Source: Bursaphelenchus xylophilus
Taxonomy: Eukaryota > Nematoda > Chromadorea > Rhabditida > Aphelenchoididae
Assembly: GCA_904066235.2 (NCBI GenBank)
Contig: CAJFCV020000006.1
Coordinates: forward strand, 10,788,001-10,852,000
DNA: 64,000 nucleotides
Direction: 5' to 3'
The notes below the pieces were generated by a model. That model saw nothing but the letters and a program-made list of their open reading frames with translations, ran no database searches and was not told where the DNA came from. Made by a program: the position numbers and the translations under genes. Position 1 is the stretch's first letter. Each line of letters begins with the position of its first letter. This document shows, one piece after another, positions 21,901 through 31,400 of the stretch.

Positions 21901-23692
21901 ATTTTTGATACTTCCTGGATGCAAAATGGTACGTTTTTTGCCACTGGATCAAGTCCCACACTGTTTCAACAGGAAATGTTTTTTATCTCACCGTCTCTCC
22001 TCATTTTCCTACTCTCTGGAAAAAAGACCGTCGAATATCTTGGCTTTCCCTGCGAAGCATGAGCTAAAATTGTCCGCAATCTCAGCCTTCCCTTTGCAAG
22101 GAGAGCCAAGATATTCGACGGTCTTTTTCCCGGAGAGTATGCAAAATGAGGAGAGACGGTCAGGCAAAAAATATTTTTGCCGCTTTGGGATGGGAAAGGT
22201 CTTTCTGCAAACTAAAACTCTTGTATATGCCTTCAAAAATCCTATTCTCAATTTCCGGCACGTTGTATCAGGATACATGCGATTTATTTTGACCAACATA
22301 CCTGTATATTATACCCAAAAATATCCGGGAAGGGATATTCGTTTTGATCGTGGATCAGGATCCTCATTCCCGCCGTATCCGAAGTTAGCAGATACTCGGA
22401 GATGTTGGTCTTGGCGATCAAACGCAGCCCGTAAATCGGGCCAGCTCTGGTGGCATTCTTTTCGGCGGCGTTATTGAAAGTAAAGCAATTTCCCATCGAC
22501 GGATCCTCGAAGACGGTCCAGTCACTGAAATGAGTGGTTTTTGATGACATCAGAAACTGTTTGAAAGGATAAATTTTGGATTTAGTTACCTGTCATCACA
22601 ATCCTGTGTGTTGAAACTACAGCCCTGCAAAAAGTCATCGTATTGGGCTTTGGCGCTTGAAAGATCGTAACCGGCGGCTTCGAGATCCAAGACTCGTTTA
22701 GCTTTGGTTTGAAGAGCTGACGTGTCGTTCAGGCTCTAAAATTGTTATTGAAATGGGTACAGGGGGGGGGGACTTGATCCAGTGGCAAAAACGTACCATT
22801 TTGCATCCGGGCAGTATCAAAAATGTGGCAAAATGCTTCCTTCTCCAAGTGAAAAAACTTCGTTTTGAAAGGCGCGCCCTTTTTCCTCACAAAAAGAGCT
22901 TTTCAAATCTGAGTTTTTTCACGTGGAGAGGGAGGTATTTTGCCACTTTTTTGATACTTCCTAGATGCAAAATGGTACGTTTTTTCCCACTGGATCAGGT
23001 CCGCCACTGTATGTCATATTTTTTGCCCTCTTCTTTTGAAGAATCGCGGGTATTTTTGCCCGCTTTTTGCAAAGTATCTCGCAAAAAGTATGCGATTTCC
23101 CCAAAAAATCATCAAAAATCCCTACAGTGAATCCGTAATCCGCCATATACTGTTCCATTTGAGCGTCCGTGGTCCACGTGCAGTCCGCATACGAGTCGCA
23201 CGACATGGACCTCATGGCATACAAATAAGTGTCCATAACGCGGCTAATCTTCTCGTCCTTCAACGCGATCGACTTTTTGTACGGATTCAGATCGCACAAA
23301 GTCACCGCCGGGAACGTTCTTTGCTGAAATTGTAGCTCAATTTGCACGTTGACTTCGTGTTTGTAGTACTCGATGACAATTAGGACGAGCTGCCAGATTA
23401 GCAGGCCCAATGCGATCAGCGTGATGATTGTCCAAAAGCCGACACAGTAATATTTTCCGGTCCGGCCCATGTGCGGGATCCCGTGGGTGGAAGTCCATTC
23501 GGGAAAGGCGCGGATCGACTGAAAAAAATATCCGGTATGTCTTGGAAAGCCCCACTCATCTAATTTGGCTTAAGTTTTATCAAGTTTTTAATGAAAAATT
23601 AATTTGGGCCGTATTTTACCTACCTGTCCGGCCGTGTAAACCCTCTTCTGGACCACTGGCGGTTTGAGTTCATTATCCGCCGTTTTCTCCAT
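15975..23692 (-). CDS. DEG/ENaC (degenerin/ASIC-type) sodium channel subunit B
   Basis: Seven well-supported exons: 23692-23624, 23518-23126, 22735-22590, 22524-22302, 21483-21249, 20564-20308 and 20128-20033. A tentative last exon at 16025-15975 is in phase and ends AGEVVGF. Length about 489 residues. The His-Gly gating motif is intact at 35-36. TM1 is about 49-72, FPAVTLC at 92-98, CGCYDPAYP in the cysteine-rich region, [10 protein letters not shown] before TM2, and [11 protein letters not shown] at 450-460. It is a paralogue of gene A: the sequence matches throughout and exons 22735-22590 and 10734-10879 are both 146 nt, but two introns of A are absent and one is extra. If the last exon is right, its intron spans 4 kb and contains the SLC36 pseudogene. 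Otherwise the C-terminus lies nearer 20033. Almost every intron holds a fold-back or TIR element. Confidence 0.88.
16960..17113 (-). CDS. Possible terminal exon of an unidentified acidic protein
   Basis: Minus-strand frame after a TTTTTTAG acceptor, reading [18 protein letters not shown] and ending VVPFNII with a stop. It joins in phase to the nearest repeat copy at 17226-17905, whose frame ends [11 protein letters not shown] before a GTATG donor. No acceptor gives an open frame at the upstream end of those copies, so the gene may be broken. Alternatives are an unrecognised tail of DEG/ENaC B or chance. Confidence 0.3.
17226..17905. repeat. Three tandem copies of a 228-bp exon-plus-intron unit
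   Basis: Near-identical copies at a period of 228 bp (landmark ATACCTGATCGTCG at 17293, 17521 and 17749). Minus-strand frames across each copy encode [20 protein letters not shown] and lie between acceptor-like and donor-like sites. The copies differ by only a few substitutions, so the duplication is recent. The exon-like part is about 131 nt, not a multiple of three, so all three copies could not be spliced together in one frame. Confidence 0.75.
18131..19212 (+). pseudogene. SLC36 (PAT)-type amino acid transporter, disrupted fragment
   Basis: The plus strand encodes [16 protein letters not shown] and then [19 protein letters not shown], split by an in-frame TAA near 18414. After a shift of frame (about 2 nt lost near 18473) comes [13 protein letters not shown], a membrane segment up to VVYFFSSNL, an in-frame TGA at about 18714, and then [20 protein letters not shown]. 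This matches the proton-coupled amino acid transporter family (YFVFLADN, LFFGTAIFSFEG, LPLENKM). Downstream IENRMQ and FIQWNGVL are followed by more stops. An acidic stretch to 19212 (ending DEEKERWKP) also needs a frame change. The family normally has about eleven membrane segments; roughly three to five are seen. At least two stops and one frameshift make it a pseudogene unless the sequence contains errors. Confidence 0.75.
20741..20954. mobile_element. Mariner-like MITE in DEG/ENaC B intron
   Basis: A 214-bp near-perfect palindrome with termini TATTAGGTCGTTCAGAAAGT and its complement. The ends and TA flank are like Tc1/mariner elements. The mirrored interior AACAAACAATCCT and ATAAATATAT tracts leave no coding space. 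Confidence 0.8.
21585..22300. mobile_element. Nested fold-backs in DEG/ENaC B intron 4
   Basis: Outer arms about 21585-21700 and 22185-22300 share GGCATATACAAGAGTTT and CATCCCAAAGCGGCAA. Inside lie a GGGACCTGATCCAGTGGC element (21704-21965) and, directly next to it, a small palindrome of the CCGTCGAATATCTTGGCT family (about 21975-22170). Together they nearly fill the 818-bp intron. Confidence 0.8.
22756..23012. mobile_element. GGGACCTGATCCAGTGGC-ended TIR element, copy 3
   Basis: About 255 bp in intron 2 of DEG/ENaC B. It has the same mirrored CATTTTGCATC and GTGGCAAAATGC tracts as copies 1 and 2. The left end contains a run of ten G residues. Confidence 0.8.
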
Positions 23693-25002
23693 CTTCGGCA
23701 GCGAATACAAGAGGAACACTAACAGTATTCCGAATCCCACGTTGTACTCGCAGTCCCATTGCTATAGAGATGTCTGAATTTTTGAATTGCCCGAGGCAAT
23801 TTATAAAAAAGAAATGCATTTTGACGTTTTTGTTGAGAAAATGAGAGAAGAAGAGTATAACGACAAGATTGTAATGTTAGAAAGTATGGCAAAATTGAAA
23901 AATAAGCAAATGGGACATGTTATACGATGAAACATGGCTGGAAAGGCAATATAATTTTTTCGATTTTTGACTTTGAAATATGTAAAATACGTGGTAAAAA
24001 AACCTGTTTATTCAGTTTGGCACCTTAAATCTTGGTCGGCGACATGTTATACGATGAACCATATTTTGAAAGAAAAAAATCATTTTTTATTTTTCACTTT
24101 AAAGTATGTAAAATACATAGTAAAAAGAAGCTGTTTTCTCTGTTTGAGGCTATAAACCTTGGTCGGAGACATGTTATACGATGAAACATATTTGAAAGAA
24201 AAAATCATTTTGTGATTTCTGGCTTTGAAGTGTGTAAAATACGCCGAAAGAAGAAGCTTTTGTCTCATTTTGTGGCCGTAAGCCTTTGTCGGAGACATGT
24301 TATACGATGAAAAGTCCATAGGTTTTATCAAATTACATTTTCTGCTCTCCTTCTTCAAAAGAATAGTAAAACACGGTCTTTAGAGCCCTCCTACTGTAAC
24401 TTTCGAGGAGTTACAAGAGACATTTTATACGATGAAAATGCCTTGTTTGGGCAAAAAATAAAGTAAAAAATGGTATTAAAGTTTTTGGATATTCAAATTT
24501 CCCGTCATTCCTCCGATGATGAGAATTAGTTTTCATTTTTCGGTTCAACATTTAGCGAACTTATTCTAGTGAACCGGCGGGGTTTTCGCATCGTCTCTGT
24601 TGCAAACTCGAACCAAAATGGTAAGTTTGGGGGTAAAATACGACGTCGGAGTTCCACATTTTGTGACTCTTATAAGTAATCAACGAAGAGACTTTGTAAG
24701 GGATTTATGAAAAAAAATTTGTCGAAAAACGTTCATTTTTTTTGGCGGTAAATCCGACAAAGAAATCTCAAAATTTTCACAAATTTTGTTCAATTTCATA
24801 AACTCCTGGGACTTTAATCGAACATTTTGTTCGATTTTCGTCTTATTTCCCCGAAACCGACCGAGTTTTCGATAAAAAAAAAATTTGAATTTTCAAATTT
24901 AAAAAATTTTTGAAATTCATTTTTTTCGCCAAAAAATTCATTTAAAAAAGTTTGATATCTCGTTCGGTTGTCTCAAAAAACTATTCGGAAACCTCCGACA
25001 AG
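23693..25002. promoter_or_regulatory. Upstream region shared by DEG/ENaC B and the kinase gene
   Basis: Divergent upstream region of 1.3 kb. From 23890 to 24440 it holds four to five units of about 125 bp, each with GACATGTTATACGATGAAAC and a GTAAAATACG-like tract. At 24618 an ATG lies directly before GTAAGT, a possible alternative first exon. The remaining 24640-24960 is AT-rich with no recognised feature. Confidence 0.5.
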
Positions 25003-28000
25003 ATGAGCATGGTAAGGGAAGAGTGATTTTTTACGGTACGGTACCCGATCCAGTGAGAAAAAACGTGCCATTTCGCATCCGGGAAGCATCAAAAATGTGG
25101 CAAAATGCTTCCCTTTCCAAGTGAAAAAACTTCGTTTTGAAGGGCGCGCTTTTGAGATCAGAGTTTTTTCTCTTGGAGAGGGAAGCATTTTGCCACATTT
25201 TTGCTTTCCGGATGCAAAATGGCACTTTTTTTGCCACTGGATCAGGTTCCCCACTGTAATTTTTACCCGTCTCCGCTCAAGTCCCCATTTCCAGGCCGAA
25301 CCTTCAACTCCCGTCGCGACGGCCTCGATCACCACCCCAACACCGATGACTCCGACCGAACCCGCGGATCTGGCCGTGGATATGGTGGAGAGGGTCCGCT
25401 CCCTCAGCTATTACCACGGCCTTCTCGGCCGCCACGACGTGGAGCCGTTGCTGAAGGCGGAAGGGGACTTTTTGCTGAGAAAATCCGAGGTCAAAGGCCA
25501 GATTGTGATCACGCTGGCTGTGCGCGCGGCCAAAGGCATCAAGCACTTCTTGCTCAACCAGAATGAGCAGAATCAGTTTTATTTCGAGTCGCATTTTGTA
25601 AGCGTTTATATTGTTGTAGGCATCGAAGGTAATTTTAAAAATTTTCCTCGGAAATTAGCGAAGTTAAGAAAGTTTCTGCCTTTTTCGGAAAGCCAATGGC
25701 AGTTCACGTTATTTGAACTTTCAATTTTTACCTTGTCATCAATGGGTGACATTTTATACGCTAAAAACTGTCTTGGAATGCTTTGCTGTTTTGAACGTAT
25801 AAGATGTCGCTATAGTTAAGCTGTTCTTCATGGTTGTAAAAAGTAGTAGCCTATGTCACTTACGACTTCTTCTGGTCATGTCGGCCTATATTGCGATATT
25901 TTATACGATGAAAACTGTTTTTGAGTGTTTTGTAGTTTTTATCGTATAAAATGTCACTGTAGTAAAAGGGTTGCTGTATACGACATTCCAGCCAATTTAA
26001 AAGCAATTTTTCGTAATTAATTCATTTGGCGACATTTTATACGATGAAATCTGCACAAAGGTTTCGTACAGATTTTATCGTATAAAATGCCCATACTTCA
26101 ATTATTATTACTCTCAAATAACGTGCAGGAACCCACCATCAACGAGTTGATCGAATGGCATGTCAAGAATCAAGCGCCGGTCTCTCAGCAATCGGGCGTC
26201 AAGTTGAAGAGTGCAGTCGAACGCCCACCATGGCTTTTGAATCATGATTCGGTGCGGATGAGCAAAAAGCTGGGAGAAGGCGCCTTCGGAGAGGTCTACA
26301 TGGCCGTCTACACCTCCGACGGGGTTCCGCAGAAGGTCGCGATTAAGACGATTCGCGGCGAAGTCAGCCGGGAAGAGCGCCTCAAGTTCATGAAAGAAGC
26401 CCGTTTGATGAGGAAGCTGTCTAACAAGTATATTGTCAAAATTTTGGGAGTTGCGGTATGTTCTGCCTTAATTTGAGATTCTTTTCCCGATTCTTGCAAG
26501 GTATGACAAGTTATACGATGAAAAAGTTTGAAACATCTTTTGTCGTATAAGACGTCACCTAGGTTAGAGTGTGGTGTGATATTAGGGCTGTTGGAAGATT
26601 AGGGCGTTTCAATTACTGTTTTACTTTTTTGCAATTCTTGGGGATGTTTTATACGATGAAAAATGTCTAGGATTATTTCTGCAATTTTCATCGTATAAAA
26701 TGTCACATAAGCAAATAATATTTGGCCTGATGAGAGTTTATGCCATTTTGATTCATATTCTACAAGATTTCGACTTTTTATACGATGAAACATGTTTTGA
26801 GAAAAATTTCCGGTTTCATCGTATAACATGTCCCCTATGCCTTTTTTGGTTTATCGACTTGTGTCACCTTGTTTGTAGGTCCACGAACATCCGTTGATGA
26901 TTGTTATGGAGTTGTGTTTGGGCGGCTCGATGCTTGGGTATTTGAGAAAACACAAGGGTCAGGATATTTTGAGTACCAAGCTCCGTTTCTGCTACGAAAG
27001 TGCGGTTGGACTGGCCTATTTGGAGAAGCAAGGCTTTATTCATCGCGATATTGCGTAAGTTTCTCAATTCATCACAGAAATTCGGATTATTTGCATGATT
27101 TCTCGAAAAATGTGAAATTTTTGGGTCTCACCACGAAAACCTGAGAACGCGAAATTGAGTTGCGAAAATTTCAGTGCCCGCAACTGCTTGCTCTCGGAGA
27201 AAAATGAGGTCAAAATCAGCGACTTTGGGATGTCGGATGAGCGGAAATTACTGCAAGACGACAAGTTGGACAAGGTCCCGGTGAAATGGCTGGCCCCCGA
27301 GACGATGCAGAACAAGATTTACTCGAACAAGACGGACGTCTGGTCCTACGGGATCATGGCGTGGGAGATTTATGCGGATGGAGCCGAACCCTACCCGGGA
27401 TTGACGAATATTCAGACTCGAGCCAAGATTATCGTACAGAATTACCGAATGACCATGCCTACTGTAAGTTTGAGGGAAATTTTTGGGGTTACTGTAGTTT
27501 TATTTGGGTTAAGGAGTGATTAAGGGGTAATATAGGTGATCTGGGGTTGAAAATTTGGATTTTTAAAGTTTGGGTTACTGTAAAAAATTTTTGAAAAATT
27601 ACAGTAAGAAATTAGTTAATTTTGAATATAAATTAATAAATAGTGGCCTTAAAGTATTTTTGAAACAATTTTAGATGTTTTGAAGCCTCAAATTTTTATT
27701 ACTTTTATTTTGGATTACTGTAACAAAATTTAATTTTGAAAAATTACAGTAAGAAATTAATTAATTTTTGCTACAAATAGTGACCTAAAATCATTTTTAG
27801 AGGTACTTTTAGATGTTTTGAAGCCTCAAATTCATATGATTTTTGATTTAGGATTACTGTAACAAAATTTTGAAAAATTACAATTACAGTTAGAATTATA
27901 TAATTTTGACTCTAAATAGTGACCTAAAATCATTTTTAGAGGCACTTTTAGATGTTTTGAAGCCTCAAATTTTCATCATTTTTATTTTGGATTACTGTAA

Positions 28001-28265
28001 CAAAATTTTGCAAAACCGCAGTAAGACATGTTACAGTAGGAAAAATTTTTTAGAATCGAAAAACTGGCTTCGAAATAAACTTTTTGGATTTTAAAAACCC
28101 AAAATCCGGGTTACTGTAACAAAATTTATTTATTTTTTAAAAATTTGATTTCAGGGTACCCCGGCGGGAGTCATCAAATTGGTTGAGAAATGCTGGCTTC
28201 TCCAGCCAAACGATCGTCCCAGTTTTGAGAGCATCGTCAAGACTTTGGAGCCTCTGCTGACTTGA
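25003..28265 (+). CDS. SH2-domain non-receptor tyrosine kinase (Fes/Fer-like, nematode type)
   Basis: Six exons in phase: 25003-25011, 25295-25597, 26129-26455, 26879-27054, 27175-27463 and 28155-28265, giving 404 residues. A Thr/Pro-rich start leads into an SH2 domain (YYHGLLGR at 42-49, FLLRKSE at 62-68). The kinase domain begins near 146 with the loop GEGAFGEV (153-160), VAIK Lys177, HRDIAARN (268-275), DFG (288-290), WLAPE, and the CWLLQPNDRP end block. The N-terminal F-BAR region of vertebrate Fes/Fer is absent, as in the many short SH2-kinases of nematodes such as SPE-8 and KIN-type proteins. The activation loop between DFG and APE has no tyrosine, unlike Fes. The first exon is only nine nucleotides, so the start is less certain. 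Expected role: cytoplasmic phosphotyrosine signalling, with many relatives acting in sperm. Confidence 0.9.
25036..25258. mobile_element. GGGACCTGATCCAGTGGC-family TIR element, copy 4
   Basis: Palindromic element filling most of kinase intron 1. Mirrored ACCCGATCCAGTGAGAAAA-like termini and GGCAAAATGCTTCCC tracts. Confidence 0.75.
25598..26128. repeat. Kinase intron 2 with paired TTTTATACGATGAAA motifs
   Basis: The 531-bp intron carries the motif as inverted pairs: 25750 and about 25795, 25898 and 25940, 26033 and 26075. Each pair brackets about 25-40 bp and could form a hairpin. Confidence 0.7.
26456..26878. repeat. Kinase intron 3 with paired TTTTATACGATGAAA motifs
   Basis: Inverted pairs at about 26508/26540, 26648/26690 and 26776/26815, the same design as intron 2. 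The intervening sequences differ, so only the motif is conserved. Confidence 0.7.
27464..28154. repeat. Kinase intron 5: tandem repeat of about 140 bp
   Basis: Four units with GGATTACTGTAACAAAATTT (about 27711, 27850, 27991, 28108), AATAGTGACCTAAAATCATT and TTTTAGATGTTTTGAAGCCTC. Single TTACAGTAA palindromes mark each unit. Confidence 0.8.
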
Positions 28266-28441
28266 TTTTGACCTCTTTTTAGCTTGTTTGAGGAGTAAAT
28301 GAATGAAAAAAAAAAAAAAAAAATTTTTCAAAAAATTTTTTTTTAATTTTTCTAAATCTCTAAATTTGACTATTTCCACGAAGTTTTAGCTTCTTCGAAT
28401 CGCTTATTAATCGTCGTTTTATTTACAAACACTTGTAACAA
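28266..28441. other. Convergent intergenic gap between kinase and APC8
   Basis: Only 176 bp separate the two stop codons. An A18 run follows the kinase stop, and an AATAAA for APC8 lies on the minus strand at 28418-28423. The two 3' ends probably abut. Confidence 0.6.
28418..28423 (-). terminator. Poly(A) signal of APC8
   Basis: AATAAA on the minus strand, about 19 nt after the stop codon. Confidence 0.6.
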
Positions 28442-31400
28442 TTAAAATGAGACCTGTTCCGACTCGTCCGCGTCCTCCATGCTGACCTCGTCCACGTTCA
28501 CGTCGGGCTGTTGTTGCTGTTGGTTGGTGCGGTTTATCGACTGCTCCAGGGCGATGGTGTCGTTGAATGGGTGGGCTCTGCAAATTCGGAATTTATATTA
28601 CACTTGGCTTTTATTGTCATATCCGAAAAAATTTTTAAAAAATCGCAATTCCAGTTGGTCCCCTCTTGCCATATTTTTTTCAGCCCTTCAAAAAGACCCA
28701 TGCCATTTTTTACCCCTTTATTTTGCGTTATCTCGCAAAATTTTTCATTTCAAATTCACCGCACGGTGCAAACAAAAAATTTTCGCAAATTTCGCACAGT
28801 GCAAGACCATTTCAACTGGTCTCCCCTTGCCATAAGTTTTCGTGAAGCCTTCTAAAAAACCTTTTACTATTCCTTTGTCACCTTATTTTACTATACCTTC
28901 CAATAATTTGGATTTAAAAATCCACTGCACTGTGCAAAATTAAAAAAAACAAAAAATTTCGCACAGTGCAGTCGGAAAAAAAATTTCGCACAGTGAAAAA
29001 AACAATTCAAAAAATTCACAGCCTACTGAAAATCGTTTCTGAAATTTCCCTTGTCACCTTATTTACTATTTTTTCAATAATTTTTCTTTTCAAATTCACC
29101 GCACTGTGCAAACAAAAAATTTTCGCAAATTTCGCACAGTGCAAGACCATTTCAACTTATCTCCCCTTGCCAAATTTTTTATAAACACTTCTAAAAAACG
29201 TCTTACCATTCACTTACCATCTTATTTTATTATATCTTCCAATAATTTGGATTTGAAAATTCATTGCACTGTGCAAAATTGGCACAGTGCAGTCGGAAAA
29301 AATCTTTTGCACCGTGCAAAAAAAAATTCAAAAATTTCACAGCCTCTGAAAGATCGTTTCTGGAATTTCCCTTGCCACCTTATTTTACTATTTTTACAAT
29401 AATTTTTTTTTTTTTCAAATTCACCGCACTGTGCAAACAAAATATTTTCGCAAATTTCGCACCGTGCAAGACCATTTCAACTGGTCTCCCCTTGCCAAAT
29501 TTTTTATAAACACTTCTAAAACACGTGTTACCATTCCCTTTTCACCCTATCTTACTACATTTCTAAATTATTTGGATTTGAAAATTCACTGCACTGTGCA
29601 AAATTAAAAAACAAAAAATTCCGCACAGTGCAGTCGGAAAAAAATTTCGCACCGTGCAAAAAACAATTCAAAAATTTCACAGCCTATTAAAAATCATTTC
29701 TGGAATTTCCCTTGCCACCTTATTTTACTACATTTTTCAATAATTTGGATTTGAAAATTCACTGCACTGTGCAAAAAAAAAAAAAAATTTTCGGAAATTT
29801 CGCACCGTGCAAAGAAAATTCCAACTGATCGCCCCTTGCCAAATTTTTTATAAACACTTCTAAAAAGCGTCTTACACTTATCATCTAATTTTATTATATC
29901 TTTCAATATTTTGGATTTGAAAATTCACTGCACTGTGCAAAATTAAAAAACAAAAAATTTCGCACAGTGCAGTCGGAAAAAAAATTTCGCACAGTGAAAA
30001 AAACAATTCAAAAAATTCACAGCCTACTGAAAATCGTTTCTGAAATTTCCCTTGTCACCTTATTTACTATTTTTTCAATAATTTTTCTTTTCAAATTCAC
30101 CGCACTGTGCAAACAAAAAATTTTCGCAAATTTCGCACAGTGCAAGACCATTTCAACTGGTCTCCCCTTGCCAATTTTTTTATAAACACTTCTAAAAAAC
30201 GTCTTACCATTCACTTACCATCTTATTTTATTATATCTTTCAATATTTTGGATTTAAAAATTCACTGCACTGTGCGAAATTAAAAAACAAAAAATTTCGC
30301 ACAGTGCAGTCGGAAAAAATTTTTTGCACCGTGCAAAAAAAAATTTTCCAAAAAGTTGCACGATGTACTAAAACTCATTTCTAGAGTTTTCCACAGTCCC
30401 AACACATACCTTTACCATCTATAATCACCAATTTCAACTCCTTTTTTACGCAAAAAAAATTAATTTTCCCAAAAATCCTTTCAAAACTCAAATTTTCGCT
30501 CCCATTTCTCTCAACTCCCCCAAATTCCCTCCAAACGCACCTTGAGCTTTGCGGAGGGCCAGCTGGTGTCGACTGATGAACAAACGAATTCATTCCGGCA
30601 TCTAGGATCAGGCTCATGTCCGCTGTGTTTTGGTCAATGACCGGGGCTTGGATGTCTTTCGAGCGTTCGATTTTGATGTTCCTTAGCATTTGGGCGGCGT
30701 GTTCTTTGGTTTTGTCAAAGTGCAGGCATCTTTGCGCGTATTCGTAGGCCTTTTGGAGCTCGTCCCGATGGAAATAGTAGCTGGACAGGAATTTGCACAC
30801 CGATGCGATCGTGTCCTCGTCGCCGTACTGGAAATAAATTTGCATAAAAAATAAAAAAAGAATAATTTTCAGGGATAAAAAATCTTTAGTTCAAAAAATA
30901 GCCAAATGCAAAAAAAAATTTTTTTTTAAATCTCAAAAAATTTTCAAAAACGTCGCCATACTGGAAATAAATTTTCATAAAAAATAAAAAAAAATTATTT
31001 TCAAGGATAAAAAATCAATTTTTAATCGAAAAAACAGCCAAATTCAAAAAATTTTTTTTTTTAAATCTCAAAAAAATTTCAAAAACGTCGCCATACTGGA
31101 AATAAATTTGAAAAAAAATATTTAAAAATAATTTCCAAGGATAAAAAATGAATTTTTAATCGAAAAAAATAGCCAAATTCAAAAATTTTTTTTTCAAAAA
31201 ATCTCAAAAAATTTTTAAAAACGTCGCCATACGGGAAATAAATTTTCATAAAAAATAAAATAATAGTTTTCAGGGGTAAAAAATGGATTTTTATTCCAAA
31301 AATCAGCCAAAATTAAAAAAAAATTTCAAAAAATCTCAAAAGAAAATTCAAAAACGTCGCCATACTGGAAATAAATTTGAAAAAATATTTAAAAATAATT

